Source: Catellatospora bangladeshensis (GTDB lineage Bacteria > Actinomycetota > Actinomycetes > Mycobacteriales > Micromonosporaceae). Taken from it: a stretch of 64,000 nt of DNA. Every line of letters begins with the position of its first letter. Position 1 is the stretch's first letter. Shown in pieces: positions 47,052-54,711 of the stretch. The DNA is taken from contig NZ_BONF01000002.1 of the NCBI RefSeq assembly GCF_016862575.1, forward strand, positions 1-64,000. Reading direction: 5' to 3'. A program made the position numbers and the translations under genes. Below the pieces are notes generated by a model. That model did no database searches. It had not been told where the DNA came from and saw nothing but the letters and a program-made list of their open reading frames with translations.

Positions 47052-48758
47052 ATGTCCCGCGTGACCTCGTCAACGCAGAAGTGGTTCCGCAGGCTCGGCG
47101 CGACGGTGTCGGGCCTGTGCGCAGTGGCGGTCGCGGCGGCCGCGTGCGGCACCGCGCCCGACCACGGGGGAGCGCTGCCGATGCAGGACCCGGCCGATCC
47201 GTCGGCCAAGGTCGCCGCCATGGTGAAGCGGATGTCCGACGCGGACCTGGCCGGCCAGGTGCTGATGCCGTTCGCGTACGGCCGCTCGGCCACCGACGTC
47301 TCGGCCGGGACGAAGGCGGCCAACCAGGCCCTGGCCGGGGTGGACACCCCCGCGCAGATGGTGGAGAAGTACCGGCTCGGCGGCATGATCCTGATCGGCT
47401 TCGGCGGCGACGACCCGACCGCCGCCAACCAGCCGGTCAACAACGTGCAGAACCCGGAGCAGGTGCGGGCGCTGACCACCGGCCTGCAGAACGCCGCGGC
47501 CCGGCTGGAGGCCGACGTGCCGCTGCTGATCGGCATGGACCAGGAGTTCGGCGTGGTGTCCCGGCTCACCACCGGGGTGACGGCGCTGCCCAGCGCGATG
47601 GCGTTCGGCGCGGCGGGCAACCCCCGGCTCACCGAGGCGGCCTGGCGCGCGGCAGGCTCCGAGCTGGCCGCGGTCGGCGTGAACGTCAACTTCGCCCCGG
47701 TCGCCGACGTGCTCGGCGCGGCGGGCAGCAACGTGATCGGCTCGCGCTCGTACGGCACCGACCCGAAGGCCGCCGGTGACCAGGTCGTCGCCGCGATCAA
47801 GGGCATGCGGGCGGGCGGGGTGGCCGCCACCCTCAAGCACTTCCCCGGCCACGGGCACACCACCGCGGACAGCCACTCCGAGCTGCCGGTGCTCGCCCAG
47901 TCGCGCCAGCTGCTCGACAAGGACGACCTGGCCCCGTTCAAGGCCGGCATCGCCGCGGGCGCGCCGTTGATCATGTCGGGCCACCTGGACGTGCAGTCCG
48001 TGGACCCGGGCGTGGCGGCGACGTTCTCCAAGAAGGTGCTGACCGACCTGCTGCGCGGCGAGCTGGGCTTCCAGGGCGTCGTGGTGTCGGACGGCATGAA
48101 CATGGCCCCGGCCATGAAGCTGCCCCCCGGTGAGGCCGCGGTCGCCGCGCTGAACGCGGGCAACGACCTGCTGCTGATGGTGCCCAACGTGAAGCAGGCG
48201 CACCAGGGCCTCGTGGACGGCCTGAAGGCGGGCAAGCTCTCCCGCGAGCGCCTCACCGAGGCCGCGACTCGGGTGCTGAAGCTCAAGCTGAGCCTCGGCG
48301 AGGCCGCCGCGCCCGCGCTGTCCACCGTGGGCACCCACGCGCAGCAGGTGTCCCCGGTCGCCGCCGCGTCGGTCACGCTGCTGCGGGGCGCCTGCGGCCA
48401 GCCGCTGGTGACCGGGCCGGTGCGGGTCACCGCGGCGTCCGGCCGGGAGAAGGCACGGGCGCGCCTGGCCGCCGCGCTGAAGGAGGCGGGCGTGTCCGTG
48501 GTGGAGACCGGCGGCAGCGTGGTGCACCTGGTCGGCTACGGGGACACGGCCGAGGACCTGAGCGCGGGCGCCGCGGTCACGGTGCACATGGACGTGCCGT
48601 ACCTGCTGGCCCAGTCCACCTCGAAGGTGCTGGTGGCGACGTACTCCTCCAGCGACCTCTCGATGGACGCCCTGGCCCCCGTCCTCGCGGGCAAGGCCAA
48701 GCCCACCGGCAAGGCCCCCGTCGAGATCAAGGGCCTACCCCGCACCACCTGCTCCTGA
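47052..48758 (+). CDS. GH3 lipoprotein, beta-N-acetylhexosaminidase-like
   Basis: The 568-residue lipoprotein has a signal peptide with lipobox AVAAAAC. The GH3 barrel shows GFGGDDP, FAPVADVLG, the NagZ-type loop KHFPGHGHTTADSHSELP and the nucleophile Asp in VVVSDGMNM. This His/Asp-containing loop (not a C-terminal Glu) serves as acid/base in NagZ-type enzymes, so hydrolysis or phosphorolysis of N-acetylglucosaminides from cell wall turnover is likely. A C-terminal domain (about 440-568) has fewer matches. ATG at 47052 is preferred; the TTG at 47025 is possible. Confidence 0.88.
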   Translation: MSRVTSSTQKWFRRLGATVSGLCAVAVAAAACGTAPDHGGALPMQDPADPSAKVAAMVKRMSDADLAGQVLMPFAYGRSATDVSAGTKAANQALAGVDTPAQMVEKYRLGGMILIGFGGDDPTAANQPVNNVQNPEQVRALTTGLQNAAARLEADVPLLIGMDQEFGVVSRLTTGVTALPSAMAFGAAGNPRLTEAAWRAAGSELAAVGVNVNFAPVADVLGAAGSNVIGSRSYGTDPKAAGDQVVAAIKGMRAGGVAATLKHFPGHGHTTADSHSELPVLAQSRQLLDKDDLAPFKAGIAAGAPLIMSGHLDVQSVDPGVAATFSKKVLTDLLRGELGFQGVVVSDGMNMAPAMKLPPGEAAVAALNAGNDLLLMVPNVKQAHQGLVDGLKAGKLSRERLTEAATRVLKLKLSLGEAAAPALSTVGTHAQQVSPVAAASVTLLRGACGQPLVTGPVRVTAASGREKARARLAAALKEAGVSVVETGGSVVHLVGYGDTAEDLSAGAAVTVHMDVPYLLAQSTSKVLVATYSSSDLSMDALAPVLAGKAKPTGKAPVEIKGLPRTTCS

Positions 48759-48796
48759 CGGTCCACGCCTGGCGCGGCCCCGGCCGGTTCGCGGCC

Positions 48797-48875
48797 AAGA
48801 TCGTCCGACTTGCGTGGCAGGTGGGCGTATCTTGGGCTGGCTTTCGCCCATCTGCCGGGCAAGTCGGTGGATCTA
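48797..48875. repeat. Inverted repeat, family D, copy 2
   Basis: It is 79 bp long like the copy at 24325-24403. Arms AAGATCGTCCGACTTGC and GCAAGTCGGTGGATCT, inner arms GGCAGGTGGGCG and CGCCCATCTGCC. Its right edge supplies the TAG stop (48873-48875) of the minus-strand xdhC-like gene. Confidence 0.92.
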
Positions 48876-49403
48876 GAACGAGAAGCCGCCGGGGCGGTGG
48901 TTGCGGTCCGCGATGAGGCCGGCCAGGGTGGCCACGGCGATCTCGGCGGGGGTACGCGAGCCGATGTTCAGCCCGATCGGCCGGTGCACCCGGGCGACGG
49001 CGTCGTCGGGCACGCCCCGCTCGCGCAGCGCCGCCACGTGCGGCGCGGTGTGCCGGGGACTGCCCATCACGCCGATCCAGCGTGCCCGCGTCTGCAGTGC
49101 CGCGTCCAGCAGCGCGCCCAGCTCGGGCCGGTCGTGGTCGGTGACCACCACGTCGGCGTCCCCGTCGGCGAAGGACGGGTCGACCGAGCTGGCCAGGCGC
49201 AGGTGGCCGGGACGGGACGCGGCGTCGACCCGGCTCAGGTCGGGCTCCACGAGCACCGTGCGGTAGCCGAGGTCGTGGCCGAAGTGCAGCAGGTGAGCGG
49301 CGACCGGCGAGGCGAAGACCGCCACGAGGGTACGCATGCCGTGCTGCGCGGTCAGGTCGCCGTGCGCCAGGGCGCACGCTGGATCCGGATGCGAATGTGC
49401 CAC
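48873..49403 (-). CDS. XdhC-like Rossmann protein, C-terminal domain only
   Basis: The 176-residue protein holds the XdhC C-terminal Rossmann domain: RTLVAVFASPVAAHLLHFGHDLGYRTVLVEPDLSRV, VVVTDHDRPELGALLDAAL, WIGVMGSPRHTAPHVAALRERGV and RPIGLNIGSRTPAEIAVATLAGLI. XdhC proteins bind and mature the molybdenum cofactor for xanthine dehydrogenase family enzymes, but the usual N-terminal XdhC/CoxI domain is missing and no molybdoenzyme gene is nearby. It may be a two-gene split whose other half is elsewhere, or a stand-alone type. The stop codon lies in a family D repeat. Confidence 0.82.
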   Translation of the reverse strand: MAHSHPDPACALAHGDLTAQHGMRTLVAVFASPVAAHLLHFGHDLGYRTVLVEPDLSRVDAASRPGHLRLASSVDPSFADGDADVVVTDHDRPELGALLDAALQTRARWIGVMGSPRHTAPHVAALRERGVPDDAVARVHRPIGLNIGSRTPAEIAVATLAGLIADRNHRPGGFSF

Positions 49404-49504
49404 CTGATCAGCCTAATGCGGCGCCCGTGTCGGGGCCGGATGCCGCTTGTCGACGCGGCCCGTGACCCCGTTGCCCATGCGGGGGAGCGCCCCTGCCCAC
49501 CGAC

Positions 49505-49559
49505 GTTAAGAAGGGCACCTTCTACTACGGAAAACGTTAAGAAGGTGCCCTTCCTTCTA
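49505..49559 (-). repeat. Inverted repeat, family A, copy 7
   Basis: On the minus strand it begins with the TAG stop of the carboxylase gene (TAGAAGGAAGGGCACC), loop AACGTTTTCCGTAG, and ends AAGGTGCCCTTCTTAAC. Confidence 0.95.
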
Positions 49560-50960
49560 GAGGGGGATGTTGCTGTGGGCGCCGCGGGCGGCGGGGGCGG
49601 CGGCGAGGGCCTCGGCGATGCGGCGGCGGGAGTCGGCGGGTTTGATGACGTCGTCGACCACGCCGATCTCGACGGCGCGGTTGACGCCGCCGGCGTTGCG
49701 GGTCTGCTCCTCGACGAGGCGGGTACGCAGCTCCTCGCGTTCGGCGGCGGGGGCGGCGGCCAGTCTGCGGCGGTGCAGGATGTTCACCGCGGCGCCCGCG
49801 CCCATGACGGCGACCTCGGCGTTCGGCCAGGCGAAGACGGCGCTCGCGCCGAGCGCGCGGGAGTTCATCGCGATGTACGCGCCGCCGTACGCCTTGCGGG
49901 TCACCAGGGTCACCCGGGGCACGACCGCCTCGGCGAACGCGTGCAGCAGCTTCGCGCCGCGGCGCACCACGCCGTCCCACTCCTGGCCCAGGCCGGGCAG
50001 GTAGCCGGGCACGTCGACCAGCACGATCAGCGGCACGCCCAGCGAGTCGCACATGCGCACGAAGCGGGCCGCCTTCTCGGCGGCGGCCGAGTCGAGGCAG
50101 CCGCCCAGGCGCATCGGGTTGTTGGCCACGACGCCCACGGTGCGGCCCGCGAAGCGGCCCAGCGCGGTCACCACGTTCGGCGCCCACTTGGCGTGCAGCT
50201 CCACGCCGGGCTCGTCGAGCAGGGCCGCGACCACCGGCTTGACGTCGTACGCGCGGTTGAACGCGGCGGGCATGGACGCGGACAGGTCGCGGTCGTCGGT
50301 CACGTCGGCCGGGACGAGCCGCCCCTGCCTGCCCAGCAGCCGGGCCAGCCGGCGCGCCTCGGCCAGCGCCGCGTCGTCGTCCTTGCAGGTCAGGTGGACC
50401 ACGCCGGAGCGCTTGCCGTGGGCTTCGGGGCCGCCCAGGCGCTCCATGTCGACCTGCTCGCCGGTGACGGAGCGGACCACCTCGGGGCCGGTCACGAAGA
50501 TCCGGCCCGCGTTGCTCATGATCACGATGTCGGTCAGCGCCGGCCCGTACGCGGCACCGCCGGCCGCGGGGCCGAGCACCACGGAGAGCTGCGGCACGCG
50601 GCCCGAGGCGCGCACCATCGCCGCGAACACCTGGCCCACCCCGTCCAGCGCCGCGACGCCCTCGGCCAGCCGGGCGCCGCCGGAGTGCCACAGGCCGACC
50701 ACCGGCAGGCGCTCGCGCACCGCGGTGTCGATGGTGTCCACGATGTGCCGGCAGCCGTCGGCACCCAGCGCGCCGCCCATGGTGGTGGCGTCGGTGGCGA
50801 AGGCGACCGCGGGCATGCCGTCGATCTCGCCGCGCGCGCTGCTCACACCGGAGCCGTCGGCGGCGGTCAGCGCGCGTACGGTGCCGGCGTCGAACAGGGA
50901 CCGCAGCCTGACCTGCGGATCGCGGTGGTCGACGGCGGCGCCGGCCGAGGTCGGGGTCAT
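49557..50960 (-). CDS. accD: Acyl-CoA carboxylase beta (carboxyltransferase) subunit
   Basis: The 467-residue carboxyltransferase has the crotonase-like double domain: GLWHSGGARLAEGVAAL and the oxyanion loop SVVLGPAAGGAAYGPALTD in the N-half, VGVVANNPMRLGGCLDSAAAEKAARFV and RKAYGGAYIAMNSRALGA in the C-half. It transfers carboxyl from biotin to acetyl- or propionyl-CoA; the alpha subunit is not in the window. It is somewhat shorter than PccB (about 520-530). Gene order after fabF matches actinobacterial fab clusters, so malonyl-CoA supply for FAS II is likely. AGGAGACCCGG precedes the ATG. Confidence 0.9.
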   Translation of the reverse strand: MTPTSAGAAVDHRDPQVRLRSLFDAGTVRALTAADGSGVSSARGEIDGMPAVAFATDATTMGGALGADGCRHIVDTIDTAVRERLPVVGLWHSGGARLAEGVAALDGVGQVFAAMVRASGRVPQLSVVLGPAAGGAAYGPALTDIVIMSNAGRIFVTGPEVVRSVTGEQVDMERLGGPEAHGKRSGVVHLTCKDDDAALAEARRLARLLGRQGRLVPADVTDDRDLSASMPAAFNRAYDVKPVVAALLDEPGVELHAKWAPNVVTALGRFAGRTVGVVANNPMRLGGCLDSAAAEKAARFVRMCDSLGVPLIVLVDVPGYLPGLGQEWDGVVRRGAKLLHAFAEAVVPRVTLVTRKAYGGAYIAMNSRALGASAVFAWPNAEVAVMGAGAAVNILHRRRLAAAPAAEREELRTRLVEEQTRNAGGVNRAVEIGVVDDVIKPADSRRRIAEALAAAPAARGAHSNIPL

Positions 50961-51014
50961 CCGGGTCTCCTAACGCCGAGGGAGGGTGCGGACGGTGACG
51001 CGGGACTTCAAGCT

Positions 51015-51096
51015 GCGAACAGCGACGGGCCAGGCACTCCGGTCGCGAACAGCGACGCCCGGGCACTCCGATCGCGAACAGCGACGCCCAGGCACC
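51015..51096. repeat. Three direct repeats of about 29 bp
   Basis: GCGAACAGCGACG begins at 51015, 51045 and 51074, each followed by a (G)CCC(A/G)GGCAC-type segment. They lie in the 195-bp gap between fabF and accD. The third unit runs into the terminator hairpin. Confidence 0.9.
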
Positions 51097-51117
51097 GAGT
51101 GGGCGCCTGGGCGTCGC
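51081..51117 (-). terminator. Perfect hairpin downstream of fabF
   Basis: GCGACGCCCAGGC (51081-51093) and GCCTGGGCGTCGC (51105-51117) form a perfect 13-bp stem with an 11-base loop, 39 bp after the fabF stop in the direction of transcription. All three direct repeats carry near copies of the left arm, so alternative pairings are possible. Confidence 0.8.
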
Positions 51118-51155
51118 CGGGCTGCGCCGGCTGCCGAGCATGTCGGCGGGCCGGA

Positions 51156-52382
51156 TCAGACCTTCGTGAACAGCAGGGCGACGTTGTGCCCGCCGAAGCC
51201 GAACGAGTTGTTCAGCGCGGCCGCGATCTGCAGCGGGCGGGCCTTGAGCGCGGCCACGTCCATCGTCAGAGCGTCGTCGGGGTCGTCGAGGTTGATCGTC
51301 GGCGGCACGACCGAGTCGCGGATCGCCAGGATCGTCGCGATCGACTCCAGCGCCCCGGCCGCGCCGAGCAGGTGCCCGGTCATCGACTTGGTCGCGGTCA
51401 GCACCGGGTGCTCACCCAGCGCCGCCCGCAGCGCCGCGATCTCCGCCATGTCGCCCACCGGGGTCGACGTGGCGTGCGCGTTGACGTGGTTGACGTCCGC
51501 CGGGTCCACACCGGCGTCGCGCAGCGCCTTCGCGATGGCCCGGGCGGCGCCCGTGCCCTCGGGGTGGGGCTGCACGATGTCGTACCCGTCGGAGGTCATC
51601 CCCGCGCCGGCGAGGCGGGCGTACACCCGGGCGCCGCGCGCGGCGGCGTGGTCGGCCCGCTCCAGCACCACGATGCCCGCGCCCTCGCCGAGGACGAAGC
51701 CGTCGCGGCCCTTGTCCCACGGCCTGGACGCCTTCTCCGGCTCGTCGTTGCGCGTCGACATGGCGCGCATCGAGGCGAAGCCGGCGATCGGCAGCGGGTG
51801 GATCACGGCCTCGGTGCCACCGGCGATCACGACGTCGGCACGACCCGAGCGGATCATGTCGAGACCCCAGGCCAGGCCCTCCGCGCCGGTGGCGCAGGCG
51901 CTGGTCGGGGCGTGCACGCCGGCCTGTGCTCCGTACTCCAGGCCGACGAAGGCGGCCGGCCCGTTCGGCATCAGCATCGGCACGGTGTGCGGGCTGACCC
52001 GCCGCGCGCCGGACGCCTCCAGGATGTCGTCCTGGGCCAGCAGGGTCTGCGCGCCGCCGATGCCGGAGCCGACGACGACGCCGAGCCGCTCGCGGTCCAG
52101 GCCGGTGTCGGCCAGTCCCGCGTCGGCCCACGCCTCGGCGGCGGCGATGAGCGCCAGCGCCTCGGAGCGGTCCAGCTTGCGCAGCCGGACGCGGTCGAGG
52201 ACCTCGCTCGGCTCCACCGCCAGCTGGGCGGCGATCTTCACCGTCAGCTGATCGGCCCACTCCTGGGTCAGCGGACTGACCCCGGAGCGGCCGGCCAGCA
52301 TCGCGTCCCAGGTGGAGGCGACATCCCCGCCGAGCGGGGTGGTCGCGCCCATACCGGTGACGACAACGTCAGGCTTGGTCAC
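51156..52382 (-). CDS. fabF: Beta-ketoacyl-ACP synthase II
   Basis: The 408-residue condensing enzyme elongates acyl-ACP with malonyl-ACP in FAS II. The catalytic Cys163 lies in APTSACATG, with the two His in NAHATSTPVGD and MTGHLLGAAG and the terminal NNSFGFGGHN loop. Complete length. The GTG start at 52382 lies 16 bp after the acpP stop codon; only a weak site is seen, so coupling to acpP is likely. Last gene of the fabD-fabH-acpP-fabF unit before a terminator. Confidence 0.96.
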   Translation of the reverse strand: MTKPDVVVTGMGATTPLGGDVASTWDAMLAGRSGVSPLTQEWADQLTVKIAAQLAVEPSEVLDRVRLRKLDRSEALALIAAAEAWADAGLADTGLDRERLGVVVGSGIGGAQTLLAQDDILEASGARRVSPHTVPMLMPNGPAAFVGLEYGAQAGVHAPTSACATGAEGLAWGLDMIRSGRADVVIAGGTEAVIHPLPIAGFASMRAMSTRNDEPEKASRPWDKGRDGFVLGEGAGIVVLERADHAAARGARVYARLAGAGMTSDGYDIVQPHPEGTGAARAIAKALRDAGVDPADVNHVNAHATSTPVGDMAEIAALRAALGEHPVLTATKSMTGHLLGAAGALESIATILAIRDSVVPPTINLDDPDDALTMDVAALKARPLQIAAALNNSFGFGGHNVALLFTKV

Positions 52383-52398
52383 GTCAAATCTCGCAACT

Positions 52399-52641
52399 TC
52401 AGGAGTTGGCGACGATGAACGAGACAGCGTCGCCGACGGTCTTCAGGTTCTGGACCTCGTCGTCCGGGATCTTCGCGCCGAACTTCTCCTCGGCGGCCAC
52501 GACGACCTCGACCATGGAGAGCGAGTCGACGTCGAGGTCCTCGGTGAACGACTTCTCCTCGGAGACGTCGTCGGGGTTCACGCCGGCGACCTCTTCGAGG
52601 ATCTCGGCCAGGCCGGTGACGACCTCTTCACGAGTAGCCAT
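52399..52641 (-). CDS. acpP: Acyl carrier protein
   Basis: The 80-residue acidic four-helix protein carries the 4'-phosphopantetheine attachment site Ser40 in DVDSLSMVEVV. It shuttles acyl chains between the FAS II enzymes encoded on both sides. The ATG at 52641 has GAAGGGAAACCGAG upstream; a longer in-frame start lacks this. Gap to fabH is 63 bp, to fabF 16 bp. Confidence 0.97.
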   Translation of the reverse strand: MATREEVVTGLAEILEEVAGVNPDDVSEEKSFTEDLDVDSLSMVEVVVAAEEKFGAKIPDDEVQNLKTVGDAVSFIVANS

Positions 52642-52704
52642 GGAACTCGGTTTCCCTTCGGTTGGGTTAACTGATGAACGGTGGTGCAAAGCCACGGGTG
52701 GGGC

Positions 52705-53649
52705 TCAGGGGCAGCGCACGACCTGACCCGCGTAGGTCAGACCGCCGCCGAAGCCGACGAGGAGCACCGGCGAGCCGGACTTCACCTCGCCGCGCTCGAT
52801 CATCTTGGACAGGGCCAGCGGGATGCTCGCGGCCGAGGTGTTGCCCGACTCGACGATGTCCCGCGACAGCACCGCCGGGTCCACGCCGATCTTCCGCGCG
52901 AGGGGCTCGATGATGCGCAGGTTGGCCTGGTGCGGCACGAACCCGCCCAGGTCGCCGGGGGCGACGCCGGCCTTCTCGCAGGCCGCGAGCGCGACCTGGG
53001 GCGCGGTGGAGGTGGCCCAGCGGAAGACCTTCTGGCCCTCCTGGGTGATGTACGGCTGCCAGCCCTCGATCGCGATCGCGTCGCTCGGGTCGCTGCCCCA
53101 CACCACCGGGCCGATGCCGGCCTCCTCGCCCTCGGCCACCGCGGTGATGACCGCGGCGCCCGCGCCGTCGGCGAAGATCACGCAGGTGCTGCGGTCGGAC
53201 CAGTCGGTGATCTGCGACAGCTTCTCGGCGCCGATGACGAGGGCGTGGCGGGCGGCGCCCGCGCGGATCGCGTGGTCGGCGGTGGCCAGCGCGTACGAGA
53301 AGCCCGAGCAGGCGGTGTTCACGTCGAACGCGGCGGCGCCGGCCACGCCCAGCTTGTCGGCGACCCGGCAGGCCACGTTCGGGCTGCGGTCCACCGAGGA
53401 GCAGGTGGCGACCACGACCAGGTCGATGTCGGCGGCGGTCAGGCCGGACGCGGCCAGCGCCTTCTCCGCGGCGAATCCGGCCATGTCGGCGACGGTCTCG
53501 CTGTCGGCGATACGCCGCTCCTTGATACCGACGCGGGACTGGATCCACTCGTCGTTGGTGTCCACCATCTGGGCCAGGTCGTCGTTGGTGACGACCCGCG
53601 AGGGCTGGTAGTGCCCGAAGGCGAGGATCTTGCTGCCGCTGGTGGTCAT
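52705..53649 (-). CDS. fabH: Beta-ketoacyl-ACP synthase III
   Basis: The 314-residue enzyme starts chains by condensing an acyl-CoA with malonyl-ACP. The triad is Cys114 (NTACSGFSYAL), His240 (VPHQANLRI) and Asn270 (ESGNTSAAS). Actinobacterial FabH prefers branched starters such as isobutyryl-CoA; that preference cannot be read from this sequence. The ATG overlaps the fabD stop by 4 bp. Confidence 0.96.
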   Translation of the reverse strand: MTTSGSKILAFGHYQPSRVVTNDDLAQMVDTNDEWIQSRVGIKERRIADSETVADMAGFAAEKALAASGLTAADIDLVVVATCSSVDRSPNVACRVADKLGVAGAAAFDVNTACSGFSYALATADHAIRAGAARHALVIGAEKLSQITDWSDRSTCVIFADGAGAAVITAVAEGEEAGIGPVVWGSDPSDAIAIEGWQPYITQEGQKVFRWATSTAPQVALAACEKAGVAPGDLGGFVPHQANLRIIEPLARKIGVDPAVLSRDIVESGNTSAASIPLALSKMIERGEVKSGSPVLLVGFGGGLTYAGQVVRCP

Positions 53650-54593
53650 GAGGTGCTCTCCGATCCGGACGACGGGGCCGACCCGTGGCGCGCGATCAGG
53701 TCCTTCGCGGCGGGCAGGTCGTCGGGTGTGTTCAGCGTGACGATCTCCGGGGTGCCGGTTCGCAGCTCACGCTTGACCAGGCCGGCGAGGGTGCCGGCCG
53801 GCGGCAGCTCGATGACGGCGGTGACGCCGAGGTCGGCCAGGGCGCGCATGCACAGGTCCCAGCGCACCGGCGCGGTGACCTGGCGCACCAGGCGGCCCAG
53901 CATGTCCGCGCCGCTGGTGACGGCGGCGCCGTCGGCGTTGGACAGCTGCGGGCGCAGCGCGTCGGCCGGGGTGATCCCGGCGGCGAACGACGCCAGCGCG
54001 GCCTCGGCCGGGGCCATGTACGGGGTGTGGAACGCCCCCGCCACCTGCAGCTTGATGACCCGGGTGCGGGCCGGCGGGGCGGCGGCGAACTTGTCCAGCG
54101 CGTCCAGCGCGCCGGCTGCGACGATCTGCCCGGCGCCGTTGCGGTTGGCGGCGTAGAGGCCGTGGCTGTCCAGCACGGCCAGCAGCTCGGCCTCGTCGCC
54201 GCCGAGCACGGCGGCCATGCCGGTGGGCTCCAGGGCGCACGCCGCGGCCATCTCGCGGCCGCGTACACCGGCCAGCGTGATCGCCGACTCGGGCGTCAGC
54301 ACGCCGGCCAGGGCGGCCGCGCCCAGCTCACCGACGCTGTGCCCGGCGACGACCGAGACGCCCTGCACGGGCAGCTGCTCGGCGGCGAGCAGCGCGGCGG
54401 CGATCAGCAGCGGCTGGGTCTTGGCGGTGTCCTTGATCTCCTCGGCGTCGGCCTCGGTGCCGAGGTGCACCAGGTCGACGCCGGCGAGCTCGGACCAGGA
54501 CCGCAGCCGCTCGGCGGCGCCGTCGAGGTCGAGCCACGGCTTGAGGAAACCGGGTTTCTGGGCACCCTGGCCCGGGGAGAGTACGGCGAGCAC
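53646..54593 (-). CDS. fabD: Malonyl-CoA:ACP transacylase
   Basis: The 315-residue acyltransferase has the GQGAQ start motif (LSPGQGAQKPG), nucleophile Ser86 in AGHSVGELG, an Arg in VRGREMA and His189 in AGAFHTPYM. It loads malonate on ACP. The GTG at 54593 is the natural N-terminus (LAVLSPGQG); no strong ribosome site is seen. It is the first gene of the fab operon and diverges in control from the upstream fasR gene across 118 bp. Confidence 0.95.
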   Translation of the reverse strand: MLAVLSPGQGAQKPGFLKPWLDLDGAAERLRSWSELAGVDLVHLGTEADAEEIKDTAKTQPLLIAAALLAAEQLPVQGVSVVAGHSVGELGAAALAGVLTPESAITLAGVRGREMAAACALEPTGMAAVLGGDEAELLAVLDSHGLYAANRNGAGQIVAAGALDALDKFAAAPPARTRVIKLQVAGAFHTPYMAPAEAALASFAAGITPADALRPQLSNADGAAVTSGADMLGRLVRQVTAPVRWDLCMRALADLGVTAVIELPPAGTLAGLVKRELRTGTPEIVTLNTPDDLPAAKDLIARHGSAPSSGSESTS

Positions 54594-54661
54594 GTATTCA
54601 ACCCTGAGGGATCACGGACCAGCGCGCCGTTGCCGGGGTTGACTAAATCCTCCTACCGAAG

Positions 54662-54678
54662 TTGTGGGTACCCCACAA
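54662..54678 (-). promoter_or_regulatory. Palindrome in the fabD promoter region
   Basis: TTGTGGG-TAC-CCCACAA is a perfect 7+7 palindrome 69 bp upstream of the fabD start. FasR is known to activate the fabD promoter in Streptomyces, and this is the only strong palindrome in the gap, so it is a candidate FasR site. Its match to the published site was not checked. Confidence 0.55.
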
Positions 54679-54711
54679 AGATCGGCGGACGGTGGCGGAA
54701 TTTTGTCCGGT

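Noticed and set aside
51015-51096. CRISPR-like direct repeats
   Set aside because: Only three units with near-identical spacing segments and no cas genes; spacers are not unique. They are plain tandem repeats joined to a terminator.
48810-52418. 1202-codon plus-strand open frame across accD and fabF
   Set aside because: It runs opposite to three clear genes and through repeats and a terminator; composition is typical of antisense frames in high-GC DNA.
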